A program made the translations under genes and the position numbers. A stretch of 18,976 nucleotides of DNA from UBA6136 sp044378425 (GTDB lineage Bacteria; Pseudomonadota; Gammaproteobacteria; Methylococcales; Methylococcaceae): the NCBI GenBank assembly GCA_044378425.1, contig JBILXN010000026.1:1-18976 (forward strand), written 5' to 3'. This document shows positions 1 through 6,123 of this stretch, one piece after another. The notes under the pieces are model-generated. The model did not search any database, had not been told where the DNA came from, and saw only the letters and a list, made by a program, of their open reading frames with translations. Within the stretch, counting starts at the first letter, position 1; each line of letters begins with the position of its first letter.

Positions 1-615
1 CGTTAAGGTGTTGCTTAGGAGGGTGGCTTGGGATAGCACGTCAGCCATCTGCAGCGCGTAATCCTCCCAATCAGTCGCGGCATGAAAGTGTCCCCCAGGT
101 TTTAATTTCCCTGTGATCAGAGTAATAAAGTCGGGGTTGACGATGCGCCGTTTATGATGCCGCTTTTTGGGCCAAGGGTCCGGAAAAAACAGTTGCACCC
201 GATCAAGACTGCCGTCCGCAACTCTTTGGGTCAGAATCTCGATGGCATCCGCGCAGTACACCCTAATATTGCTGAGTCCTTGCTCTTCGATATGGAGCAG
301 AAGGTGGCCGATACCGGGTTGATGCACATCAATCCCGATGAAGTTAGTGTCAGGGTCAGCCGCCGCCATCTGCGCCAGCGATTCGCCATTGCCAAAGCCA
401 ATTTCCAGAACCAGAGGTCCACCGCGACCGAAAACCTGTTCCGGCCTGAGTTCGACATCGGGTGATAACCCGAATCGTGGCCATAACTCTTCCATGGCTC
501 GGCTTTGACCGGCAGTCATTCGACCCTTGCGGCGAATGAAACTACGAACATGGCGAAGAGGGCTGGTTTCAGCAGATTGTGCTGAAAAATGCGGCAAGTC
601 GGGGCGGTTGGTCAT
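1..615 (-). CDS. trmB: tRNA (guanine-N7)-methyltransferase TrmB, 3' end cut by window edge
   Basis: An open frame runs on the minus strand from an ATG at 615 to the left edge (205 codons, no stop). TrmB transfers a methyl group from S-adenosylmethionine to N7 of G46 in the tRNA variable loop, in the cytoplasm. The SAM-binding motif EIGFGNGES lies near residues 71-79, with an acidic ID pair at 95-96. The TrmB hallmark FFPDPWPKKRHHKRR is at about 143-157, and a TDWEDYA motif is at about 181-187. The family is usually around 230-240 residues, so only the C-terminal tail should be missing. No strong ribosome binding site is visible before the ATG, but the N-terminal HVRSFIRRKGRMT stretch is typical of family members and supports this start. 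It follows the yheU-like gene by about 100 bp on the same strand. Confidence 0.95.
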   Translation of the reverse strand, partial: MTNRPDLPHFSAQSAETSPLRHVRSFIRRKGRMTAGQSRAMEELWPRFGLSPDVELRPEQVFGRGGPLVLEIGFGNGESLAQMAAADPDTNFIGIDVHQPGIGHLLLHIEEQGLSNIRVYCADAIEILTQRVADGSLDRVQLFFPDPWPKKRHHKRRIVNPDFITLITGKLKPGGHFHAATDWEDYALQMADVLSQATLLSNTLT

Positions 616-718
616 GAGTTACTGGTCGCGACAGGGTCAAATTACCTGATTCGAAGGAGCGGCATCATAGCATCAGTGGGGTAGCAGATGCCCCCGCGAT
701 TATAGTGACCATTCGGAC

Positions 719-946
719 TTAGAGGGTCTGGGCGTATTCACTCGGTACTACGCTGAGACTGGTCTGTTCAGGATCGTATACGATACAGGCCCGACCTGAT
801 TCCAGCTGCCGTCTCACCTCCTCGACCTTACTAGCCGTCGTGACAGCATACTCACCATATTCTGTCCCTTCCCGTGTCACAAATTCTTCCAGGAGCGCCA
901 CAAGGGTGTCTGGCGAAAGTTCTCGGTGGGGAATCACAAGGCTCAT
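719..946 (-). CDS. yheU: UPF0270 / YheU family small protein
   Basis: A 75-residue cytoplasmic protein that matches the pattern of the YheU (UPF0270) family: IPHRELSPDTL near the N-terminus, then a FVTREGTEYGE block and a KVEEVRRQLESG block. The function of the family is not established. The ATG at 946 aligns with the family N-terminus. An in-frame ATG at 982 would add 12 residues (MVYRPGITKLII) that the family normally lacks; it has a G-rich stretch upstream, so the longer form cannot be excluded. The gene lies between the secreted-protein gene (65 bp upstream) and trmB (103 bp downstream), all on the minus strand, and could share their transcript. Confidence 0.85.
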   Translation of the reverse strand: MSLVIPHRELSPDTLVALLEEFVTREGTEYGEYAVTTASKVEEVRRQLESGRACIVYDPEQTSLSVVPSEYAQTL

Positions 947-1011
947 GATAATAAGCTTAGTTATGCCGGGGCGGTAAACCATGGTGGTACACCCCGGACG
1001 TTAGGGGTGGG

Positions 1012-1407
1012 TTAGGGCTTTATTTCGATATAAATGGGTTCAAAGGTCTCGCAGCCTTCGAGGCTCTTGGCTCTGAGCGTAATCCTTGCCTTACTGGCTT
1101 GGGTCAGAGGTTTTTCAAGTTTAACGGTAATCAAACTATCCCCCGCCCGTTGTGGCGTTACCACCGGCACAACTTTCTCTCCATTGATCTGGACATCAAG
1201 AGTGGACAGCACGGTGTTATCTGAGGCGATAATTGAAAACTCGCCCAATGAGGTGACCGTCGAGTTTCGTGCGGGTGCTTCCTTGTAAAAACTTGCCTCG
1301 GCGCAGCTCTTGCTGGAACTTCCACCACCATAGGCTGAAACGACGGGGGAAAGCATCACACTGGCCAGAAAACCGGCGGTCAGCATGAGTGAAATATTAA
1401 AACGCAT
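1012..1407 (-). CDS. Secreted protein of unknown function, probably beta-rich
   Basis: A 131-residue protein with a clear Sec signal peptide: a short basic start (MRF), a hydrophobic core to about residue 20, and a likely cleavage after VVSA at residue 25. The mature part begins with a GGGSSS linker. Two cysteines at 35 and 119 could form a disulfide in the periplasm. The rest is rich in alternating V/I/T/S stretches (SLITVKLEKPL, ARITLRAKSL), which suggests a small immunoglobulin-like or CopC-like beta sandwich; that fold is inference, and the CopC metal-binding histidines are absent. A good ribosome binding site (GGGAG, 7 bases before the ATG) supports the start. I do not recognise the family and assign no function. 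Confidence 0.8.
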   Translation of the reverse strand: MRFNISLMLTAGFLASVMLSPVVSAYGGGSSSKSCAEASFYKEAPARNSTVTSLGEFSIIASDNTVLSTLDVQINGEKVVPVVTPQRAGDSLITVKLEKPLTQASKARITLRAKSLEGCETFEPIYIEIKP

Positions 1408-1677
1408 GGGCTCACTCCCTTTTATTATTTAGACGCAACAACATAGACTGTGACCGATGGGCTTTTATCCATGCCGGTACGTATTTGCTGTTGTGCTCTT
1501 GCGGTAGCAGCCAGCCTGAGGACTGGATTGGGCTGAAGGCAAAGTGCTAGGATTCTAGCGGTGAAGAAATTCCTACGGGTTAGCGTGGAATAATTGAATC
1601 ACCAGATAAATGCAGGCTACTCTCGGCCCTGTTTCCAAATCGTAACGGACTTAATAAAAAAATTAATATATAACAAT
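1408..1677. other. Divergent intergenic region between the secreted-protein gene and mscL
   Basis: These 270 bp are the longest gene-free stretch of the window. They should carry the promoters for both flanking genes, but I see no convincing -35/-10 pair in either direction. The last 30 bases before mscL are very A/T rich (runs of A, then ATATATAAC) and hold no Shine-Dalgarno sequence. No ORF of note, repeat or strong hairpin is visible. Confidence 0.6.
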
Positions 1678-2121
1678 ATGCTGAAGGATTTTAAGGAATT
1701 CGCCATGCGCGGCAACGTCATTGATATGGCGGTGGGTATCATAATTGGGGCCTCCTTCGGAGGGATTGTGAAATCGCTGGTGGATGACATCATCATGCCG
1801 CCGATAGGGTTGATACTCGGGAACGTCGACTTTTCCAACCTTTACTTGGTGCTTAAGGACGGCAATGTGGCCGGACCTTACTCGGCTCTGGTCGAGGCAA
1901 AGAAGGCGGGTGCCGTCACTATCAACTATGGGGTTTTTGCCAATGCCGTGATCAGTTTTCTGATTGTAGCTTTCTCCGTATTCTTGCTGGTGCGAGCACT
2001 GAACAAACTGAAGCGTGAAAGCGCGGTAGAGGTCACGACAATGGAATGCCCTGAGTGCTTGTCGGCGATTCCCCTGAAGGCCAGAAAATGCCCCTACTGC
2101 TGCTCAGGACTGGCTGGTTAG
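1678..2121 (+). CDS. mscL: Large-conductance mechanosensitive channel MscL with C-terminal cysteine tail
   Basis: MscL is a homopentameric inner-membrane channel that opens under membrane tension and releases solutes during hypo-osmotic shock. This 147-residue protein has the conserved N-terminal amphipathic helix (MLKDFKEFAMRGNV), the pore-lining first transmembrane helix (about 14-45, with AVGIIIGASFGGIV and the DDIIMPP segment), a periplasmic loop (about 50-83) and the second transmembrane helix (about 85-107). After the LNKLKRE segment the C-terminus carries CPEC at 124-127 and CPYCC at 138-142, resembling a small zinc ribbon; such tails occur in some proteobacterial MscL proteins. The ATG at 1678 matches the family N-terminus; an upstream in-frame TTG at 1594 would add 28 non-homologous residues. 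No Shine-Dalgarno is visible. The gene stands alone and ends at a terminator. Confidence 0.96.
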   Translation: MLKDFKEFAMRGNVIDMAVGIIIGASFGGIVKSLVDDIIMPPIGLILGNVDFSNLYLVLKDGNVAGPYSALVEAKKAGAVTINYGVFANAVISFLIVAFSVFLLVRALNKLKRESAVEVTTMECPECLSAIPLKARKCPYCCSGLAG

Positions 2122-2142
2122 GTCACATTGCTACTGATTTAG

Positions 2143-2182
2143 CAGCCTGTCGGCTGTGTGGTTATTGCCGACAGGCTGTTTT
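2143..2182 (+). terminator. Rho-independent terminator of mscL
   Basis: A perfect 12-bp inverted repeat (CAGCCTGTCGGC at 2143-2154 and its complement at 2167-2178) encloses a 12-base loop and is followed at once by TTTT. It sits 21 bases after the mscL stop and just before the convergent end of fabI. The T-run is only on the plus-strand side, so it serves mscL best, although the stem could also hinder fabI transcripts coming from the other direction. Confidence 0.85.
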
Positions 2183-2194
2183 GGGGGCAGTTAT

Positions 2195-2977
2195 TCAGAT
2201 GCCCGCCAGACCTACGATGTTGTAACCGCCATCAACGTAGAGGATTTCCCCGGTGATACCGGAAGCAAGGTCGGAGCAGAGGAATGCACCGGCATTACCC
2301 ACCTGTTCGATGGTGACGTTTTTGCGCATAGGAGCGGCTTCTTCGCCCTTTGCCAGCATTTCCCGGAAATTCGCTATGCCTGATGCGGCCAGAGTGCGTA
2401 TGGCACCCGCCGACACGGCGTTGACACGTATGCCCTGGGGACCCAGTGAGGCAGCCATATACCGCACATTGGCTTCAAGACTGGCTTTGGCCACACCCAT
2501 AACGTTGTAGTTGGGTATTGCACGTTCGGCGCCCAGATAACTCAGTGTCAGCAAAGAAGCATTCCTACCCTGCATCATGGCTCGGCCGCCTTTGGCCAGT
2601 GCGGCAAAACTGTAGGAGCTCACATCGTGTGCCACGCGGAAATTCTCACGAGTGACAGCGTCAAGGTAGTCCCCCTCAAGCGCCTCTCTTGGGGCAAACG
2701 CCACCGAATGGACAATGCAATCCAGCCCATCCCAGTGCTGCCCCAGAGTAGCAAAAAGAGTTTCTATTTCTTCGTCACTGACAACATCGCAAGGCAATAC
2801 GATTTTCGCCCCCAGTGTGGCCCCCAGTTTTTCTACCCGCTCCTTGAGTTTTTCGTTCTGATAGGTCAGCGCGATCTCGGCGCCTTCTCGAGCCATTGCC
2901 TCGGCAATGCCATAGGCGATAGAGCGATTACTGGCGACGCCGACAATCAGCGCGCGCTTGGCATGCATGAAACCCAT
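2195..2977 (-). CDS. fabI: Enoyl-[acyl-carrier-protein] reductase (NADH) FabI
   Basis: FabI reduces trans-2-enoyl-ACP to acyl-ACP, the last step of each type II fatty-acid elongation cycle, using NAD(P)H in the cytoplasm. The 260-residue length matches the family. The cofactor-binding loop GVASNRSIAYGIA is at 13-25. The catalytic set is Tyr147, Tyr157 and Lys164 within SYLGAERAIPNY and MGVAKAS, equivalent to Tyr146/Tyr156/Lys163 of the E. coli enzyme. The VNAVSAGAIRTLAASGI substrate loop and a C-terminal DGGYNIVG are intact. The start is fixed by AAAGGAG 8 bases upstream of ATG 2977. It is the last gene of the minus-strand run can - 17-kDa-like - sulP - fabI, 108 bp after sulP. This is the target class of triclosan and isoniazid-type inhibitors. 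Confidence 0.98.
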   Translation of the reverse strand: MGFMHAKRALIVGVASNRSIAYGIAEAMAREGAEIALTYQNEKLKERVEKLGATLGAKIVLPCDVVSDEEIETLFATLGQHWDGLDCIVHSVAFAPREALEGDYLDAVTRENFRVAHDVSSYSFAALAKGGRAMMQGRNASLLTLSYLGAERAIPNYNVMGVAKASLEANVRYMAASLGPQGIRVNAVSAGAIRTLAASGIANFREMLAKGEEAAPMRKNVTIEQVGNAGAFLCSDLASGITGEILYVDGGYNIVGLAGI

Positions 2978-3080
2978 GTTTTTATTCTCCTTTGAGTGTC
3001 AATAAACTGGTCGGCAAGTATCCGCCACAGGGGGAACTGTGTCCAGAACGTCAGTCGGTTTCAGCCCTTGCTTTTGTGGA

Positions 3081-3103
3081 GCTTCTCAGCCAGTCCGAGA
3101 AGC
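3081..3103 (-). other. Hairpin at the end of the sulP gene
   Basis: A 7-bp perfect inverted repeat (GCTTCTC at 3081-3087 and GAGAAGC at 3097-3103) with a 9-base loop spans the stop codon of the SulP gene. On the minus strand it is not followed by a T-run, so it is not a standard terminator. It may protect the transcript 3' end or act in partial termination before fabI; that role is inference. Confidence 0.4.
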
Positions 3104-4645
3104 TAGGCTATCGACGCCATCAACCTTTTTGATTTCAACAGTGATACCGGCCTGACCGGCGCTGGCGATAAAATCTTCTATCGTTTCGAGAATGTCCTGG
3201 TCGATAAAACGGGCCCGGGTTCCGTCTATGATCACATAGCCTCCCCGATCAATACGGGCGAGCGCATCCCTGAGGGGCGCTTTGTTGAGGAATGAGGCAT
3301 CCCTTTGCAGTCGGAGCAGGTAGTGGCTTCCATTCTGAGTGAGTGAGACGGCTGAGTGGAAATTTCCGCGTATCACGTAAAACAGCCCAAAGAACATTCC
3401 GACCGCAATACCAGTCAGCAGGTCGCTAAACAGAATGGCGATAATGGTGACAGCGAACGGCACAATCTGACTGGTTCCTTTCCGGTACATTTCGCGATAT
3501 ACAGCCGGTCGGGTGAGTTTGTAACCATTGACAATGAGAATGGCCGCAAGGCTGGCAAGAGGGATCAAATTGAGGAAGCGGGCAAGGAACAGGCTGCTAA
3601 TCAGAAGCAGAACGCCATGAGTGAAGCAGGCCAGTTTGCTCTGGCCGCCTGCGATGATGTTGGTCGACGTGCGAACCAGAACCGAGGTCATGGGTAAACC
3701 ACCGATCAGCCCACTGAGTACATTACCCAAGCCTTGTGCCTTCAATTCCCGATTCGTGGGAGCAATTCGCCTGTGGGGGTCCAGTTTATCGGCGGCCTCC
3801 AGGCTGAGAAGGGTTTCCAGGCTGGCGACCACTGCCAGCGTAAGACCAACAACATAAATGTCTGGATTGGCCCACTGCTTAAAGTCAGGCAGCGTGAGCT
3901 GATTTAGAAAATCCCCAGCGTTGCGTATGTCTGGCAGGCTGACCAAATGGCTACTGGCAATGCCAAAATTCGGATAATACTGCTGGGTCAATACGTTATA
4001 GATCACCCCACAGCTGACAGCTAATATGGGGCCGGGAATGAGAGAAAGCACCCGGTTCTCGCGTATCAACCGGCTCTGCCACAGCATCATCATGAAAATG
4101 GCGGAAGTGCTGGCGATGATCGCGCCGGGGGAGAGCGCCTGCAGCGAATAGATGATTTCTGACAAGGTCGTATGGGCATCGCTCTGCATGAAGGTCTCAT
4201 CCCCTTCAAAATCAGCATCGAAACCTATTGCGTGCGGAATTTGCTTAAGTATAAGAATCAGGCCAACTGCTGCAAGCATTCCTTTTATAACGGCTGCCGG
4301 AAAATAGGCGCTGATAATCCCCGCCCTCAAAAAACCGAGTGCCATCTGTAGTGTGCCTGCTACTACCACGCTGGCTAGAAACGCCTGGTAGCTCCCCAGC
4401 GTTTGTATACCATGTAACACCATCACGACCATTCCTGCTGCAGGACCGCTTACGCTGAGTTGCGAGCCACTGGCCCAGGACACAACCACACCACCGACAA
4501 TCCCCGCGATGACGCCAGACAGCAGTGGGGCTCCCGAAGCCAGCGCAATGCCCAGACAAAGCGGTAATGCCACCAGGAAGACGATGATGCCGGCGGAAAT
4601 ATCCTGACGAAGATGTTTCAGGTAGTAGTAAGGAGGTAGAGTCAT
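3086..4645 (-). CDS. SulP family anion transporter, probable bicarbonate permease
   Basis: A 519-residue inner-membrane protein of the SulP/SLC26 family, with many hydrophobic helices through about residue 430 and a short C-terminal STAS domain (about 445-510). The family signature region (LETLLSLEAADKLD, then PTNRELKAQGLGN and a GGLPMTSVLVRTSTN block, about 285-335) is intact. SulP proteins move sulfate, bicarbonate or other anions, often with sodium or protons. A beta-carbonic anhydrase gene lies two genes upstream on the same strand, an arrangement known for SulP members that import bicarbonate, so bicarbonate is the favoured substrate; sulfate remains possible. The STAS domain is shorter than in sulfate permeases and reads YVIIDGTRARFIDQD where others have the DxSGV-type loop. 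No clear ribosome binding site precedes the ATG at 4645. Confidence 0.9.
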   Translation of the reverse strand: MTLPPYYYLKHLRQDISAGIIVFLVALPLCLGIALASGAPLLSGVIAGIVGGVVVSWASGSQLSVSGPAAGMVVMVLHGIQTLGSYQAFLASVVVAGTLQMALGFLRAGIISAYFPAAVIKGMLAAVGLILILKQIPHAIGFDADFEGDETFMQSDAHTTLSEIIYSLQALSPGAIIASTSAIFMMMLWQSRLIRENRVLSLIPGPILAVSCGVIYNVLTQQYYPNFGIASSHLVSLPDIRNAGDFLNQLTLPDFKQWANPDIYVVGLTLAVVASLETLLSLEAADKLDPHRRIAPTNRELKAQGLGNVLSGLIGGLPMTSVLVRTSTNIIAGGQSKLACFTHGVLLLISSLFLARFLNLIPLASLAAILIVNGYKLTRPAVYREMYRKGTSQIVPFAVTIIAILFSDLLTGIAVGMFFGLFYVIRGNFHSAVSLTQNGSHYLLRLQRDASFLNKAPLRDALARIDRGGYVIIDGTRARFIDQDILETIEDFIASAGQAGITVEIKKVDGVDSLASRTG

Positions 4646-4710
4646 ATTGGCTGGGCAGATTCAGCCTGTTGACCTGGATGAGCGGCTTGACTGGAGGCTC
4701 AAGGGATTCC

Positions 4711-5097
4711 CTAACGCCCCGACACCGCTTTCCAGTTGCCATCGTCTTCCTTGCAGAAGGCGACTCCGGTGACGCGGCGGCGGTCATGAGACGCATTGAT
4801 GATCTTTACTTCGCGACACACCTGTTCGCCCTTCATGACCGATTTTAGGATGGTGAATTCGCCCGACGCTCGGGTAGCCGGGTTTGACCATGTTGTGGTG
4901 CCGCCATCTTTTTGCGAATTCAAGGTGGATCTAAGCGTGTCTTCGAATAGCTTCCAGTCATCCGCTGTGAAAAATTCAGCGGGTGTATTCCAGAGGGTCG
5001 CACTATAGGTGCCGAAGTAAGCCACAGCATGAGTCAGGGGGGGTAGGACGACTCCCGTAAGCCCGGCGAGCAGGGTAATGGATCGAATCAGCTTCAT
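4711..5097 (-). CDS. Small exported protein resembling 17-kDa surface antigen domain proteins
   Basis: A 128-residue protein with a Sec signal peptide (MKLIRSITLLAGL core, probable cleavage after LTHA at residue 24). The mature part has a WSNPATRASGEFTI segment (70-83), a G-EQVCRE segment (90-96) and a GVAFCKEDDGNW segment (111-122). This order of W-NP, CRE and FC-DGxW elements resembles the 17-kDa outer-membrane/surface antigen domain, a small beta-rich fold of unknown role. Cys94 and Cys115 could pair. ATG 5097 is chosen because CGGAG lies 8 bases upstream and a signal peptide follows directly; an in-frame ATG at 5136 would bury the signal. It lies between can (135 bp upstream) and sulP (65 bp downstream) on the same strand. 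No lipobox cysteine is seen, so it is probably periplasmic rather than a lipoprotein. Confidence 0.8.
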   Translation of the reverse strand: MKLIRSITLLAGLTGVVLPPLTHAVAYFGTYSATLWNTPAEFFTADDWKLFEDTLRSTLNSQKDGGTTTWSNPATRASGEFTILKSVMKGEQVCREVKIINASHDRRRVTGVAFCKEDDGNWKAVSGR

Positions 5098-5232
5098 TGA
5101 GGGTCTCCGGGCACAGGCCATGTGGGTGAAGGTCAATACAATAACCCCAATAGCGTAACGGAAGTTTTGAGGCCATGGAATGATTGCGCCCGTCGGGGTT
5201 CACACACCTGGACTCGGGTCTTGCGTCAGGAA

Positions 5233-5877
5233 TTAAGAGATGAGGTCGGTGTATTGATAGATTGGCTCAATCGCGTGGTCGGGTGTCAGTGTGATCAGTT
5301 CGGTGATCAGCCCGTTATCCAGCCCATATACACAGCCATGCAGCGTAGGCCCCTGCTGATTTTTCCATGCCTGCTGAATGATGGGCGTATGCGCCAGTTT
5401 GTGAATCTGCTCAATGATGTTGAACTCAACGAGCCGATCAATCCGGGCTTCGAAGCTAGGCTGCATTTCAATATCTTTCTGATGTAGGCGGTAGATGTCC
5501 TTGATGTGCATCAGCCAACTGTTAACCAGCGTGAGGTCCGAACGCTGCTTGTCGAGGGCCGCCTTAATGCCCCCGCAGTTATAGTGGCCGCAGACAATGA
5601 TTTGCTTCACCTTCAAGACCTGAACCGCGAACTGCACAACACTCAGGCTATTGAAGTCGGTCGTGATGATCTGGTTTGCGATGTTGCGATGGACGAAAAT
5701 CTCGCCAGGTGTCGCATTGACGATGATTTCAGCCGGCACGCGACTATCGGAACAGCCTATCCACAGGAATTCGGGAGACTGATGCGTGGCCTGCTTCTTG
5801 AAAAACGCAGGGTCTCTGGCGATCTTTTCATCAGCCCAGGCTCGGTTTTCCAGTATGAGTCTTTCAAAAGGTAGCAT
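5233..5877 (-). CDS. can: Beta-class carbonic anhydrase
   Basis: Beta-carbonic anhydrase is a zinc enzyme that interconverts CO2 and bicarbonate in the cytoplasm and supplies bicarbonate to carboxylases. The 214-residue protein has zinc ligands Cys42, His98 and Cys101 and the Asp44-Arg46 dyad in IGCSDSR and CGHYNCGG, the same positions as in E. coli Can. The HRNIAN motif is at 63-68 and the C-terminal LHGCVYGLDNG motif is present. Asp44 as fourth zinc ligand in the closed form would make it a type II, bicarbonate-gated enzyme; that is inference from the family. The start at ATG 5877 matches the family N-terminus MLPFERLI, though no strong ribosome binding site is visible. It heads the minus-strand run towards sulP and is divergent from the ABC fusion gene. 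Confidence 0.97.
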   Translation of the reverse strand: MLPFERLILENRAWADEKIARDPAFFKKQATHQSPEFLWIGCSDSRVPAEIIVNATPGEIFVHRNIANQIITTDFNSLSVVQFAVQVLKVKQIIVCGHYNCGGIKAALDKQRSDLTLVNSWLMHIKDIYRLHQKDIEMQPSFEARIDRLVEFNIIEQIHKLAHTPIIQQAWKNQQGPTLHGCVYGLDNGLITELITLTPDHAIEPIYQYTDLIS

Positions 5878-6041
5878 TGTTTTTTATTTGCCAGGGATTG
5901 GGTTGCGAAGTAGTTTTCGTTCGATCATAAAACAGTTGCTGGCAAAAGGCACCGCCCCTCGGTTTTCAGTCTGGCGCAACATACTGAATCGGCTCGGGCT
6001 ATGATGAGATTTCGGGTGTTCTGAGCACCGCATTCGAAAAG

Positions 6042-6072
6042 TTGGTCTTAGCCTCTATTGCCCTGCTAAGAT
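6042..6072 (+). promoter_or_regulatory. Possible sigma70-type promoter for the ABC fusion gene
   Basis: TTGGTC at 6042-6047 and TGC-TAAGAT at 6064-6072 form a possible -35 and extended -10 with a 19-base spacer, longer than ideal. A start about 7 bases downstream would give a leader of roughly 45 bases before ATG 6124, which suits the Shine-Dalgarno choice there. It lies in the 246-bp gap shared with the divergent carbonic anhydrase gene. The match is modest. Confidence 0.3.
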
Positions 6073-6123
6073 CAATTTTGCTGGAAAATGTTGGCTGACT
6101 CCCAAGGACTGAGGTGCGCACAC

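Noticed and set aside
4245..4796. 183-codon minus-strand frame across the start of sulP
   Set aside because: It is a different frame over the SulP N-terminus and the 17-kDa-like gene end; the product is rich in S, R and G with no recognisable domain.
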